From assembly GCA_021604865.1 (NCBI GenBank), contig BQJU01000002.1, positions 62,001 to 126,000 of the forward strand: DNA of 64,000 nucleotides, in the 5' to 3' direction. Position numbers and translations under genes: made by a program. The DNA is from Saprospiraceae bacterium (lineage in GTDB: Bacteria; Bacteroidota; Bacteroidia; Chitinophagales; Saprospiraceae). Each line of letters opens with the position of its first letter. Position 1 is the first letter of the stretch. The notes under the pieces are model-generated. The model made no database searches, was not told the origin of the DNA, and worked only from the letters and a program-made list of their open reading frames with translations. Shown piece after piece: positions 44,845-53,774 of this stretch.

Positions 44845-46119
44845 CTATTCCGTAGTATGTACCAAAAACTTATTCTTTTTTCCATTTTCAACCAATAAAT
44901 ATTGGCCGTGTAATAAGTGGGTGTTGCTTAACAGGTACTCGTGATCGGCTATCTTTTCCTTGTTTACCGAAATGGCGTTACCTTGGATAGCTCTCCTAGC
45001 TTCTCCTTTGGAATTTAGAATAGCGGTATGTTCTGCTAGCAAATCAACGATATTAACGCCATTTTTTATCAAGGCTGCGGGTATATCGAAACTTGGAATT
45101 TCCTTCCGAACAATTTCAAGGGATGCCTTATCCAAGGTAATCAATCTTTCCTTGTCTATCTTGCGGAAAAGCAAATCGGAAACATTTTTGGCTGCCGCGA
45201 GCGCCTCTTTAGAATGTACCCGGATGGTCAGCTCTTCTGCAAGAGCCTCCTTTAGTGCTTGTGGGTTATCGGCATGTTCTTTTTCCAGTGCTTCTACTTC
45301 TTCCCTTGATTTTAGGGTAAAATAGCGGATAAATTTAGGAACATCCTCGTCATTGCAACGAATCCAAAATTGGTAAAATTCGTAGGGTGAGGTGAGCTCT
45401 GGATCCAGCCAAAGGTTGCCCTTCTCAGATTTGCCAAATTTGTTGCCATCAGCTTTTGTCAATAGGGGCGTCGTTACTGCATAGGCCTTGTCGCCCAGGT
45501 TGCGGCGAATAAACTCAGTCCCTGAGGTGATGTTGCCCCATTGATCTGACCCACCCATTTGCACCAGGCAATTTTTCTGCTGAAAGAGACATTGGAAATC
45601 GTATGCCTGCAACAATTGGTAACTAAATTCAGTAAATGAGATGCCCGTTTCGACCCGTTTTTTAACGGATTCTTTTGACATCATATAATTGACAGTGAGG
45701 GTTTTTCCTACAGTCCGCAGAAAATCCAACACATTCATTTTCTCATAAAAATCCTTGTTGTTAACGATTTCAGCACGATTTTCACCACTTTCGAATTCCA
45801 GAAATTTCGAAAAATATTTGGCCTGCTGAGATAGGTTGTAATCCAACACATCCAAAGATTTTAGCTCGCGCTCTTTGTCTTTTCCAGATGGATCACCAAT
45901 ACGCCCTGTGGCACCTCCCATTAAGACAATTGGTTTATGCCCGGAAAGCTGAAAAAGCTTCAGAAGCATAATTTGCACATAATTTCCAATAGTCAGTGCT
46001 GGTGCCGTTGGATCGAAACCGATGTATCCGGTTACCATCTCTTGATTCAGTACTTCTTCTACGCCTGGGGTAGTATCCTGTAACATCCCCCGCCATTTTA
46101 GTTCCTCCAGAAAATTCAT
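44845..46119 (-). CDS. tyrS: Tyrosine--tRNA ligase with an altered HIGH motif
   Basis: 424 residues, bacterial TyrRS with a C-terminal S4 domain (EARRAIQGNAISVNKEKIAD). GYIGFDPTAPAL, GGATGRIGDPSGKDKER, QMGGSDQWGNITSG and the KFGKSEKGN loop are standard. The class I HIGH tetrapeptide, expected after PTAPAL, reads TIGN (residues 43-46), so both histidines are replaced; TrpRS enzymes use a similar TxGN. The DNA there (ACT ATT GGA AAT) is unambiguous. Only TyrRS in the window. First gene of a minus-strand run; promoter at 46199-46206. Confidence 0.95.
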   Translation of the reverse strand: MNFLEELKWRGMLQDTTPGVEEVLNQEMVTGYIGFDPTAPALTIGNYVQIMLLKLFQLSGHKPIVLMGGATGRIGDPSGKDKERELKSLDVLDYNLSQQAKYFSKFLEFESGENRAEIVNNKDFYEKMNVLDFLRTVGKTLTVNYMMSKESVKKRVETGISFTEFSYQLLQAYDFQCLFQQKNCLVQMGGSDQWGNITSGTEFIRRNLGDKAYAVTTPLLTKADGNKFGKSEKGNLWLDPELTSPYEFYQFWIRCNDEDVPKFIRYFTLKSREEVEALEKEHADNPQALKEALAEELTIRVHSKEALAAAKNVSDLLFRKIDKERLITLDKASLEIVRKEIPSFDIPAALIKNGVNIVDLLAEHTAILNSKGEARRAIQGNAISVNKEKIADHEYLLSNTHLLHGQYLLVENGKKNKFLVHTTE

Positions 46120-46198
46120 AAATAATCAGTTCTGTAATTGTGTGGTTTTAAATCCAGGTGGAATATTACCTGGCATCTCGTTCGTACCCGAAAAGGCA

Positions 46199-46206
46199 CA
46201 AATTTA
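46199..46206 (-). promoter_or_regulatory. -7 box for tyrS
   Basis: Reads TAAATTTG on the minus strand (TAnnTTTG). The leader to the tyrS ATG is about 70 nt. It nearly abuts the opposing box at 46226-46233. Confidence 0.5.
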
Positions 46207-46225
46207 GTTTTTTTCCAGATAACTA

Positions 46226-46233
46226 TAAATTTG
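46226..46233 (+). promoter_or_regulatory. -7 box for the FtsX-like permease gene
   Basis: TAAATTTG on the plus strand, exact TAnnTTTG match, 56 nt before the ATG at 46289. Faces the tyrS box, so the two polymerases would overlap. Confidence 0.5.
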
Positions 46234-46288
46234 CTTTTTTAGTTTCCTCAGCAGGATTTTTATAAATTGCGGCCATTTGCATTGATAC

Positions 46289-47584
46289 ATGAATTTATCT
46301 TACTTCATAGCACGTAAAGTAGCCGCCACGGGAACGCGTTCTTTTTCCCGCCTGATTATCCGGATTGCCGTGATTGCAGTTGCGTTAAGCGTGGCAGTCA
46401 TGATCATTGCCACTTCTTTAATTTCAGGGTTTAAAAAAGAAATTAGCAGTAAAATATTTGGCTTTTGGGGCCACATCCATATTACCGATACCAGTATGGA
46501 TCGTTCCCTGCTTGATGTGGTGCCGGTAGATATCAACCAGGACTTCTATCCGAGTCTGGATACTGTAACACAAGTAAGGTATTGGACCCGTGAAAAAGTA
46601 TTGGGTCAGGAAATGGAAGTGGAAAAAACATCCAAAGGAGGCATCCGTCATATTCAGGTTTTCGCCATTAAACCAGGCATTATTAAGGTAAATGATGAGA
46701 TAGAAGGTATTATTCTAAAAGGTATAGATCGCGATTTTGATTGGCAGTTTTTAGAAAATTATTTGCAAGAAGGTAACCCTATTGATCTTACGGACACCTT
46801 GCCTTCTCGTCAAATTTTGATTTCCCGTCAAACAGCCAATCGCCTCAAGGTTGGCGTGAATGATAGCCTGAATGTTCATTTTGTTGAAAAGGGAGAAGAG
46901 TTGACCCGCCGTTTTTACATTTGTGGTATTTACAAAACCGGCCTGGAAGAATACGACCAGAAATTTGCCTTGGTAGATATCCAGCAAATTCGCCAGATAC
47001 TAGGCTGGACGAACGAAGAAGTCAGCGGTTTTGAGGTATTTATAGACAATATGGACGATTTGATACCTATTACTGAATATATTTATTACGATCGGTTACC
47101 TACTAATCTTTATGCCGAAACCATACGAGAAAAATTTCGGGAAATCTTTGAATGGCTCGAACTGCAAAACATCAATGAAGTAGTCATCCTGGCATTAATG
47201 ATTCTGGTGGCCATCATTAATATGGTTACGGCGCTAATGATCTTGATACTGGAAAGAACCAATATGATCGGTACCTTGAAAGCGCTGGGAGGCTCAAATT
47301 GGAGCATTCGGAAAATCTTTATTTATTACGCTGCATATATTATCCTAACAGGTTTGTTTTGGGGCAATGTGGTAGGGATAGGTTTGTGTTTTTTGCAGGA
47401 TAAGTTTGAATTTATCAAACTTTCTGAAGAGAACTATTATTTATCGGTTGCACCTGTTGAGGTCAATTTTTGGTCCGTATTTATCCTCAACCTCGGAACA
47501 CTTGTGATTACCCTCCTGTTTTTGGTTGGTCCTTCTTATCTTGTTACCCGTATTGATCCGGTCAAAGCAATTCGGTTTAAGTAA
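46289..47584 (+). CDS. FtsX-like ABC transporter permease (LolC/LolE type)
   Basis: 431 residues, MacB/FtsX topology: helix 1 near residues 20-48 (LIIRIAVIAVALSVAVMIIATSLI), a large periplasmic domain (about 50-295), then three helices (VVILALMILVAIINMVTAL; YAAYIILTGLFWGNVVGIGL; FILNLGTLVITLLFLVGPSYL). The first line, IARKVAATGTRSFSRLIIRI, and the ending TRIDPVKAIRFK are typical of lipoprotein-releasing permeases of this phylum. No ATPase gene is adjacent, so its partner is encoded elsewhere. The next gene follows by 12 nt. Confidence 0.88.
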   Translation: MNLSYFIARKVAATGTRSFSRLIIRIAVIAVALSVAVMIIATSLISGFKKEISSKIFGFWGHIHITDTSMDRSLLDVVPVDINQDFYPSLDTVTQVRYWTREKVLGQEMEVEKTSKGGIRHIQVFAIKPGIIKVNDEIEGIILKGIDRDFDWQFLENYLQEGNPIDLTDTLPSRQILISRQTANRLKVGVNDSLNVHFVEKGEELTRRFYICGIYKTGLEEYDQKFALVDIQQIRQILGWTNEEVSGFEVFIDNMDDLIPITEYIYYDRLPTNLYAETIREKFREIFEWLELQNINEVVILALMILVAIINMVTALMILILERTNMIGTLKALGGSNWSIRKIFIYYAAYIILTGLFWGNVVGIGLCFLQDKFEFIKLSEENYYLSVAPVEVNFWSVFILNLGTLVITLLFLVGPSYLVTRIDPVKAIRFK

Positions 47585-47596
47585 TAGAAATCGACT

Positions 47597-48310
47597 ATGC
47601 ACAAGCTGAGTTGGAAAATTCGGAACACCTTATTCGCGTTTGGAAACATCCTGCTGAAGTTACCCAATCGAATCTATGATTTTGTGTCACATTTTGGCCG
47701 TCCGCTTCATCCTATCTATCGCCAGGTTTTCCCAAATTGGTTTTGGACATTTTGGTTTCTGGAAGCATTTTTAAGGTTGTTGGAAATATTTGGCCTGGCT
47801 GAATTATACGAAACTTTAGCCACCTGGCTGAAGGTCAACACCCGCCCGTTGAACGCAAAGGAAAAGACGCTGCTACTGAATATTTTTGGTCCTCATTTCC
47901 CATACCAACGTATTGGCATTGATGAACGTGCCTATATTGGGCCAATGCAAATGAATGTTTGTTACGTCAGTTTTTTGACCATCAATAGCTGGAAAAAAAT
48001 GTCTGATTGCCTGTTGGTTCACGAAATGGTTCATACCTGGCAATATCAAAGGTTAGGGATTGTTTACATTCCTCGGGCGCTTGCCGTCCAGTGTATAGTT
48101 GGTGGGTATAATTATGGAGGAATTGAAAAACTGCAAGAAATTTTTGGGAGAAATGGTAAGTTGGATGAATTTAATCTGGAACAGCAAGCCGATATTGTTG
48201 CGGATTATTGTCGGATAAAAAGTGGCCTTGGACCATCCTGGGGAAAAGGAACATGGGTGGATCTACCCGTTTATCAATATTTTGTAGACCAATTGCTCGT
48301 TGAAAATTAA
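47597..48310 (+). CDS. HExxH zinc-site protein (DUF4157-like), putative metallopeptidase
   Basis: 237 residues. LVHEMVHTWQYQ holds His142-Glu143-x-x-His146, and EQQADIVADYC some 50 residues later offers Glu195 as the third ligand, as in gluzincin-like DUF4157 (eCIS core) proteins. There is no signal peptide; an amphipathic, aromatic-rich stretch (RQVFPNWFWTFWFLEAFLRLL, about 42-62) may contact a membrane. The family's biochemical role is poorly known. Co-directional with the FtsX-like permease, 12 nt downstream, so probably in the same transcript. Followed directly by repeat copy C. Confidence 0.65.
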   Translation: MHKLSWKIRNTLFAFGNILLKLPNRIYDFVSHFGRPLHPIYRQVFPNWFWTFWFLEAFLRLLEIFGLAELYETLATWLKVNTRPLNAKEKTLLLNIFGPHFPYQRIGIDERAYIGPMQMNVCYVSFLTINSWKKMSDCLLVHEMVHTWQYQRLGIVYIPRALAVQCIVGGYNYGGIEKLQEIFGRNGKLDEFNLEQQADIVADYCRIKSGLGPSWGKGTWVDLPVYQYFVDQLLVEN

Positions 48311-48319
48311 GTTTTTAGA

Positions 48320-48350
48320 GCATGCCTCCAAACAAGCACTTAAACAATCG
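48320..48350 (+). repeat. Copy C of the dispersed intergenic repeat
   Basis: GCATGCCTCCAAACAAG followed by ACTTAAACAATCG, ten bases after the stop of the HExxH gene. It corresponds to the right half of copy A (CCTCCAAACAAG-AACTAA) and aligns closely with copy E. Confidence 0.55.
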
Positions 48351-48464
48351 ATGATAATAACAGGCAAGGAATAATAAATCTGATTAACGATTTCCAAATG
48401 ATTAATCGTAAGTTTGTGGCGGCCTGAGCAAAATGGATTTTAGAGGAATCGAAACACGCCTGTA

Positions 48465-49412
48465 ATGGTTAGATATTACACAAAAGTAGAAGGACGCCTG
48501 AGAGAGCTGGAGGAACCAGAGGCATCCTGCTGGGTAAATATCTCTCCACCTTTTAGCCTTGAAGAGTTGGAGGAAATTGCTCAGCAATTTTTTATCCCGC
48601 TTGACTTCCTAACAGATTCGCTCGATATTGACGAACGTTCCCGGTATGAACGAGAAGAGGATGTCAGACTCATCGTGCTCAATACCCCCATTCTCAATGA
48701 GGTGGAGCAGGTAAATGATGCTATATATATTACGGTACCTATCGGTATAATATTGACTGCTGACCATCTCATCACTATTACTTCGTTTGAGAATCCAGTA
48801 CTGCAAAGATTTCTGGATGATAAGGTGAAAAATTTTAACCCGACAATAGATAGCCTTTTTGTACTACAAATATTAGAACAAAATGTACATCGCTTTCTGA
48901 CATGTCTGAAAAAACTAAACCTCAAGCGCAATCTAATTGAAAAAGAACTCTACGATTCCAGTCGAAATAAGGAATTGACCCAATTGTTGAGTATAGAAAA
49001 AAGTCTGGTCTATTTCGTGAATTCATTAAGTGCCAATGAATTGTTGAAAATGAAGATGAAACGGTCAGATTTTCTGCAAATCCGCAAGGATGAAGATCAG
49101 ACCGATTTGTTTGAAGATATTCTCATCGACAATAGTCAGGCACTAGAAATGGCCAATATATATACCAATATCCTGAATGGTACGATGGATGCTTATGGGT
49201 CGATCATTTCCAATAACCTCAATATAACGATCCGACGACTCACCTTGATCACTATTATCCTCATGGTTCCGACATTGGTGGCTAGTTTTTATGGCATGAA
49301 TGTCAATTTGCCATTTATGGACAATCCTAATGCCATTTATTACATTGTGATCTTCTCTTTGACTATCAGTGCATTAGTAGCCTGGTATTTCCAGCGAAAA
49401 AGACTTTTCTAA
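48465..49412 (+). CDS. corA: CorA family magnesium/divalent cation channel
   Basis: 315 residues, forming pentameric inner-membrane channels. The GMN selectivity motif is in SFYGMNVNLPFM (Gly277-Met278-Asn279), between two C-terminal helices (LITIILMVPTLVASF and AIYYIVIFSLTISALVAWYF) and before a basic tail QRKRLF. The long N-terminal cytoplasmic domain, rich in Glu/Asp and helical, is as expected. Zinc or cobalt transport cannot be excluded. Ends 407 nt before nrdB. Confidence 0.93.
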   Translation: MVRYYTKVEGRLRELEEPEASCWVNISPPFSLEELEEIAQQFFIPLDFLTDSLDIDERSRYEREEDVRLIVLNTPILNEVEQVNDAIYITVPIGIILTADHLITITSFENPVLQRFLDDKVKNFNPTIDSLFVLQILEQNVHRFLTCLKKLNLKRNLIEKELYDSSRNKELTQLLSIEKSLVYFVNSLSANELLKMKMKRSDFLQIRKDEDQTDLFEDILIDNSQALEMANIYTNILNGTMDAYGSIISNNLNITIRRLTLITIILMVPTLVASFYGMNVNLPFMDNPNAIYYIVIFSLTISALVAWYFQRKRLF

Positions 49413-49478
49413 TTGATTATCTTCTGCTTACACATCTATTTTGCATATAGATAACTAATTTGCTTATAGCCCATAAAG

Positions 49479-49577
49479 TTTTCAACAGTAAGTTATCCAC
49501 ATTGTGGAAAAAATTATCAACCAGACAATACGCTGATTATGAATGCATTGCAATAGTTATTCACATTGTGTTGATAA
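49479..49577. promoter_or_regulatory. Cluster of DnaA-box-like 9-mers upstream of nrdB
   Basis: Plus strand: TTTTCAACA (49479), TTATCCACA (49493, exact consensus), TTATCAACC (49514), TTATTCACA (49557, consensus TTATNCACA). Minus strand: TTTTCCACA (49503-49511) and TTATCAACA (49569-49577). Four of them form two convergent pairs with 1- and 3-nt spacers, centred 65 bp apart. The arrangement suggests cooperative DnaA binding controlling nrdBA, as known for E. coli nrdAB, or less likely an origin or titration site. Confidence 0.6.
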
Positions 49578-49617
49578 CTTCATGATGATTTTCCTGTCTT
49601 CTTAAGCGGATAATTAC

Positions 49618-49641
49618 TAATTTAGTGTTAACATAATTTAG
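49618..49641 (+). promoter_or_regulatory. Two TAATTTAG words, candidate nrd -7 boxes
   Basis: TAATTTAG at 49618-49625 and again at 49634-49641, one mismatch each from TAnnTTTG and identical to the box before ilvE. They lie 40-60 nt downstream of the last DnaA-like box. Confidence 0.35.
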
Positions 49642-49819
49642 AGAAAACTTATACCTACAGCAGGAGGGAAAAAAATCGACCAAAAGAGTGTTTAAGCAAT
49701 TGTTCCCAAGTTAGAATGCACTTCTTACTTGGGCTTAAGTTGCTATGCAATACACAAACTTTATAAGTTCGCTCTACATTCAAATAACATCTTACAACTA
49801 AACCAAAATCTTAGGTATA

Positions 49820-50797
49820 ATGACAGCGTTAGCAGAGCCAATCTTGGAGGAAAACCCAAACCGTTTCGTGCTTTTTCCAATCAAACATGATGATATATGG
49901 GCCTTTTATAAAAAGTCCGAGGCAAGTTTTTGGACCCCAGAAGAGATTGACCTTTCTCAGGATTTGACAGATTGGCATGAAAAACTAAATGATGACGAAC
50001 GTCACTTTATCAAACATGTACTGGCCTTTTTTGCGGCAAGTGATGGGATTGTGAATGAAAACCTGGCCGAAAACTTTGTTAGCGAAGTCCAATACACGGA
50101 GGCTAAGTTTTTTTATGGTTTTCAAATAATGATGGAAAATATCCATTCCGAAACCTATTCGCTATTGATTGACACTTACATCACAGATAATAAGGATAAG
50201 GACTACCTGTTTAATGCCATTGAAAATATGGACTGTGTCAAAAAGAAGGCTAATTGGGCTTTGAGATGGATCGATAATGGCTCCTTTGCAGAGCGTATTG
50301 TTGCCTTTGCAGCGGTTGAAGGCATTTTCTTTTCTGGTTCATTTTGCTCCATTTTTTGGTTGAAAAAGCGGGGTTTGATGCCAGGTTTATCCTTTTCAAA
50401 TGAGTTGATTTCCCGGGACGAGGGTATGCACTGCGATTTTGCTTGTTTGTTGTACAACGACCATATCGTTAATAAAATGGATCCCGAAACCGTACGGGAT
50501 ATCATTGTTGATGCAGTAACCATTGAAAAAGAATTCGTTTCTGATGCGCTTCCAGTTAATCTGATTGGCATGAATTCAGAGATGATGTGCCAATACATAG
50601 AGTTTGTAGCGGATCGTTTGCTGGCTGCATTGGGACAAGAGAAGATTTATCAAGCCGAAAATCCATTCCCGTGGATGGATTTGATTTCCCTGCAAGGGAA
50701 GACCAATTTCTTTGAGAAAAGGGTAGGGGATTACCAAAAATCCGGTGTTATGACGGATCGGGAAAGCCAGGTATTCTCGCTTGATGAGGACTTTTAA
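49820..50797 (+). CDS. nrdB: Ribonucleotide reductase class Ia, beta (radical) subunit
   Basis: 325 residues. It houses the diiron-tyrosyl radical: Asp75 ([10 protein letters not shown]), Glu106 and His109 (MENIHSETY), radical Tyr113, Glu167 ([10 protein letters not shown]), Glu201 and His204 ([10 protein letters not shown]). The C-terminal tail ending FSLDEDF docks on the alpha subunit. The sequence is close to the eukaryotic R2 type ([34 protein letters not shown]), as is usual in Bacteroidota. Precedes nrdA by 60 nt in one operon; expression may be tied to replication through the upstream DnaA-like boxes. Confidence 0.97.
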   Translation: MTALAEPILEENPNRFVLFPIKHDDIWAFYKKSEASFWTPEEIDLSQDLTDWHEKLNDDERHFIKHVLAFFAASDGIVNENLAENFVSEVQYTEAKFFYGFQIMMENIHSETYSLLIDTYITDNKDKDYLFNAIENMDCVKKKANWALRWIDNGSFAERIVAFAAVEGIFFSGSFCSIFWLKKRGLMPGLSFSNELISRDEGMHCDFACLLYNDHIVNKMDPETVRDIIVDAVTIEKEFVSDALPVNLIGMNSEMMCQYIEFVADRLLAALGQEKIYQAENPFPWMDLISLQGKTNFFEKRVGDYQKSGVMTDRESQVFSLDEDF

Positions 50798-50857
50798 TTG
50801 TTTTGAGATCATTCCTATTTGATATTATAAATTTTATAACCTCTAAATTCCTGCATT

Positions 50858-53254
50858 ATGCATGTAGTAAAAAGAAGTGGCAAGCGGGAGGATGTCAGCT
50901 TCGATAAAATAACCGCCAGAATTAAAAAACTAGTTTACGGGCTGAACTCTCAATACGTTGATGCTATTGAAATCGCTAAGAAAGTTATACAAGGATTATA
51001 TGATGGTGTAAATACCACTGAGCTGGATAACCTGGCAGCGGAAACTGCGGCAACCATGGCCGTAGCTCACCCCGATTATGCACTTTTGGCCGCTAGAATT
51101 GCCGTGTCAAACCTACACAAGAATACAGATAAGTCTTTTTCCCGTACCATGAAGGCGTTGTATCAATATATTGATCCAAAGACCAATGAAAAGGCGGGAT
51201 TGATAGGCGAAGCTACCTACAAGATTATCTGGAAACATAGAGATCAGCTTGATTCGGCCATTATTTATGACCGGGATTACAGCTTTGATTTTTTTGGTTT
51301 CAAAACACTGGAAAAATCCTACCTCTTGCGCATGGATGGCAAGGTGGTAGAGCGTCCGCAACACATGTTGATGCGTGCGGCAGTAGGTATTCACGGAGAA
51401 GATATTGAAGCCGCCATAGAGACCTATAACTTAATGTCTGAAAAGTGGTTCATCCACGCTACACCTACCTTATTTAATGCTGGAACTCCTAAACCACAGT
51501 TATCTTCCTGCTTTTTATTGTCCGCAACAGATGATAGCATTTCCGGCATTTTTGAAACCCTGTCCCGTTGTGCCAAGATTTCCCAATCTGCAGGTGGAAT
51601 TGGATTGAGTATTCACAATATACGAGCTAAAGGAAGTTACATAAAAGGTACTGGTGGCATGTCTAATGGCATTATACCCATGCTTAAGGTATATAATGAT
51701 ACGGCCCGCTATGTAGATCAGGGCGGTGGAAAACGCAAAGGCGCATTTGCCATTTATTTGGAACCTTGGCATGCTGACGTTTTTGATTTTCTGGAATTGA
51801 AGAAAAATCATGGTAAAGAAGAATTGCGTGCCCGTGATCTATTCTATGCCATGTGGATTCCCGATTTATTTATGGAGCGCGTTAAGATGGATGGTGAGTG
51901 GTCATTGTTCTGCCCTAACGAGGCACCAGGCCTTTTCGATACCTATGGTGGAGAATTTGAAGCCCTGTATCACCGATACGAGCAGGAAGGCAAAGCACGA
52001 AAAGTGGTCAAAGCTCAGGAATTATGGTTTGCCATCCTGGAGTCTCAAATTGAGACAGGAACACCTTATATATTATACAAGGACGCTGCCAACAAAAAAT
52101 CTAACCAGAAAAACCTGGGAACCATTCGCTCTAGTAATCTTTGTACTGAGATTATGGAGTATACCTCAAAAGATGAAGTGGCAGTTTGCAACCTAGCCTC
52201 TCTTTCTCTGGCCAAATTTGTCCAGGCAGATGGCACCTTTGATTTTCAACAACTATTTGATATTACCCGGGTAGTTACCCGCAACCTGAATAAGGTTATT
52301 GATATCAACTATTACCCGATTCCAGAGGCCCGCAATTCTAATATGCGACATCGTCCAATTGGTATTGGCGTACAGGGACTGGCTGATGCTTATATCCTGA
52401 TGCGCTTTCCGTTTGAAAGTCCAGAGGCCGCACAGTTGAACCGGGATATTTTTGAAACCATTTATTATGCAGCCCTCACCGAATCCTGCATATTGGCAGA
52501 ACGGGATGGCAGTTATGAATCTTACAAAGGTTCACCAGCAAGTAAAGGAGAATTGCAATACGATTTGTGGGGGGTCACTCCTAGTGACCGGTGGGACTGG
52601 AAAGCCCTGAAGGCAAAAATTAAAAAACACGGATTACGCAACAGTCTTTTAGTTGCACCAATGCCTACTGCTTCTACTTCCCAGATTTTGGGCAATAATG
52701 AGTGTTTCGAACCTTACACTTCAAATATTTACAGCCGCCGTACCTTATCTGGGGAATACATTATCATCAACAAACACATGTTGAAAGACTTGATTGCGCT
52801 TGGTTTGTGGAATGATGATATGAAACATAAATTGATGGCAGCCAACGGTTCGGTGAAAAATATTGAAGGCATACCATCTGAGCTAAAGGAACTCTACAAA
52901 ACGACCTGGGAAATCAGCCAAAAGGCAATTATTGATCAGGCTGCTGATCGTGGTGCCTTTATCTGTCAGAGTCAGAGTATGAACTTGTTTGTAGAGAATC
53001 CAAATTATGGTAAACTGTCTTCCATGCATTTTTATGCCTGGCAAAAAGGATTGAAAACGGGTATGTATTACCTGCGATCCAAGGCAGCCGTCGATCCAAT
53101 CAAATTTACTGTCAATCAGGATGTTCGCGTCAAAAAAATGGCCAATAAGGTTGCCGCTGAAGGGCCTCCAATCACTTTGGTATCAACAGATAATGACATT
53201 CAAGGACAAGTTTGCAACCTTGATGACCCTGATTGTTTGATGTGTGGTAGCTAA
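50858..53254 (+). CDS. nrdA: Ribonucleotide reductase class Ia, alpha (catalytic) subunit
   Basis: 798 residues, reducing all four ribonucleoside diphosphates. An N-terminal ATP-cone (about 1-90, [20 protein letters not shown]) gives overall dATP/ATP control. The barrel holds the active-site cysteines ([18 protein letters not shown] with the Asn-x-Cys-x-Glu set; VCNLASLSL), and the tail ends CLMCGS, the redox pair that reloads electrons from thioredoxin. Like NrdB it resembles the eukaryotic RNR1. The transcript ends at a strong intrinsic terminator at 53281. Confidence 0.97.
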   Translation: MHVVKRSGKREDVSFDKITARIKKLVYGLNSQYVDAIEIAKKVIQGLYDGVNTTELDNLAAETAATMAVAHPDYALLAARIAVSNLHKNTDKSFSRTMKALYQYIDPKTNEKAGLIGEATYKIIWKHRDQLDSAIIYDRDYSFDFFGFKTLEKSYLLRMDGKVVERPQHMLMRAAVGIHGEDIEAAIETYNLMSEKWFIHATPTLFNAGTPKPQLSSCFLLSATDDSISGIFETLSRCAKISQSAGGIGLSIHNIRAKGSYIKGTGGMSNGIIPMLKVYNDTARYVDQGGGKRKGAFAIYLEPWHADVFDFLELKKNHGKEELRARDLFYAMWIPDLFMERVKMDGEWSLFCPNEAPGLFDTYGGEFEALYHRYEQEGKARKVVKAQELWFAILESQIETGTPYILYKDAANKKSNQKNLGTIRSSNLCTEIMEYTSKDEVAVCNLASLSLAKFVQADGTFDFQQLFDITRVVTRNLNKVIDINYYPIPEARNSNMRHRPIGIGVQGLADAYILMRFPFESPEAAQLNRDIFETIYYAALTESCILAERDGSYESYKGSPASKGELQYDLWGVTPSDRWDWKALKAKIKKHGLRNSLLVAPMPTASTSQILGNNECFEPYTSNIYSRRTLSGEYIIINKHMLKDLIALGLWNDDMKHKLMAANGSVKNIEGIPSELKELYKTTWEISQKAIIDQAADRGAFICQSQSMNLFVENPNYGKLSSMHFYAWQKGLKTGMYYLRSKAAVDPIKFTVNQDVRVKKMANKVAAEGPPITLVSTDNDIQGQVCNLDDPDCLMCGS

Positions 53255-53280
53255 TTATTCTATTTGACTTACTGATATTT

Positions 53281-53316
53281 AAGGTGATTCTGGTGACACA
53301 GGATCACCTTTTTTTT
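53281..53316 (+). terminator. Intrinsic terminator of nrdBA
   Basis: AAGGTGATTCTG and CAGGATCACCTT pair with one mismatch around a short loop, followed immediately by a run of T. This is the clearest factor-independent terminator in the window. Confidence 0.9.
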
Positions 53317-53353
53317 AAAATACTTCGGTTTATTTTTCAAAATTTGCGACCTT

Positions 53354-53361
53354 TACCTTTG
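53354..53361 (+). promoter_or_regulatory. Orphan -7 box
   Basis: TACCTTTG, the same word as in the popT promoter, but with no gene for over 400 nt downstream. It may drive the OmpA gene with a long leader or a non-coding RNA. Confidence 0.35.
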
Positions 53362-53671
53362 AGAGCATATTTTAACCATGTTCTGAATCACATACCAAAA
53401 CAAAAACAGGACCTTTCAGTCCAATCGCCTACCAAAAATATCAGTTGCAAAAATGGTAGTAGTAACGATATTAAAAGAAGCCATTTTAAGCGCTTGTTTA
53501 GGAATAGTCTTTTGACTGTAAATTCCCTTAGTAGGCATACGCATAACTTTTGAGAAAACTTACTAAATCAGCTTGCAGTGTCAAGCTGGACTTACCCCTT
53601 CAGTTATAACAATCTTTTTAAGGACAAGTAATGTATTTGCCTTCTACGTACGATTGCATTTCCATTATTAT

Positions 53672-53688
53672 GATCTTTTAAAAAGATC
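53672..53688. other. 17-nt palindrome GATCTTT-TAA-AAAGATC
   Basis: The arms pair perfectly around a 3-nt centre. It lies about 90 nt before the OmpA gene. Could end a short transcript or be an operator. Confidence 0.35.
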
Positions 53689-53774
53689 CTTCTTTGAAAA
53701 GTCTAGTGGTCAATCACGAGGCTCGTCAAAGAAAAATTATGATTCGGTAAGGTTTTTTTGCAAAAGCATGCTAC

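Larger units (their letters stand above)
49413..49819. other. 407-nt intergenic region upstream of nrdBA with DnaA-box-like cluster
   Basis: Contains six 9-mers resembling DnaA boxes (49479-49577), then AT-rich DNA with two TAATTTAG -7-like words (49618-49625, 49634-49641), and about 180 nt of leader to nrdB. No open reading frame of note. See the separate entry and findings. Confidence 0.6.
53255..53774. other. 520-nt intergenic region after nrdA
   Basis: Holds the nrd terminator (53281-53316), an orphan -7 box (53354-53361), a small stem CAGCTTG/CAAGCTG (53569-53588) and a palindrome (53672-53688). Short frames at 53284-53553 and 53573-53821 lack coding character. The region may be a long OmpA-gene leader or carry a small RNA. 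Confidence 0.5.

Noticed and set aside
49413-49819. Chromosomal origin (oriC) at the DnaA-box-like cluster
   Set aside because: Kept as an alternative only. Genes on both sides run in the same direction, no dnaA, gyrB or rpmH is near, and skew cannot be computed by eye; nrd regulation explains the position better.
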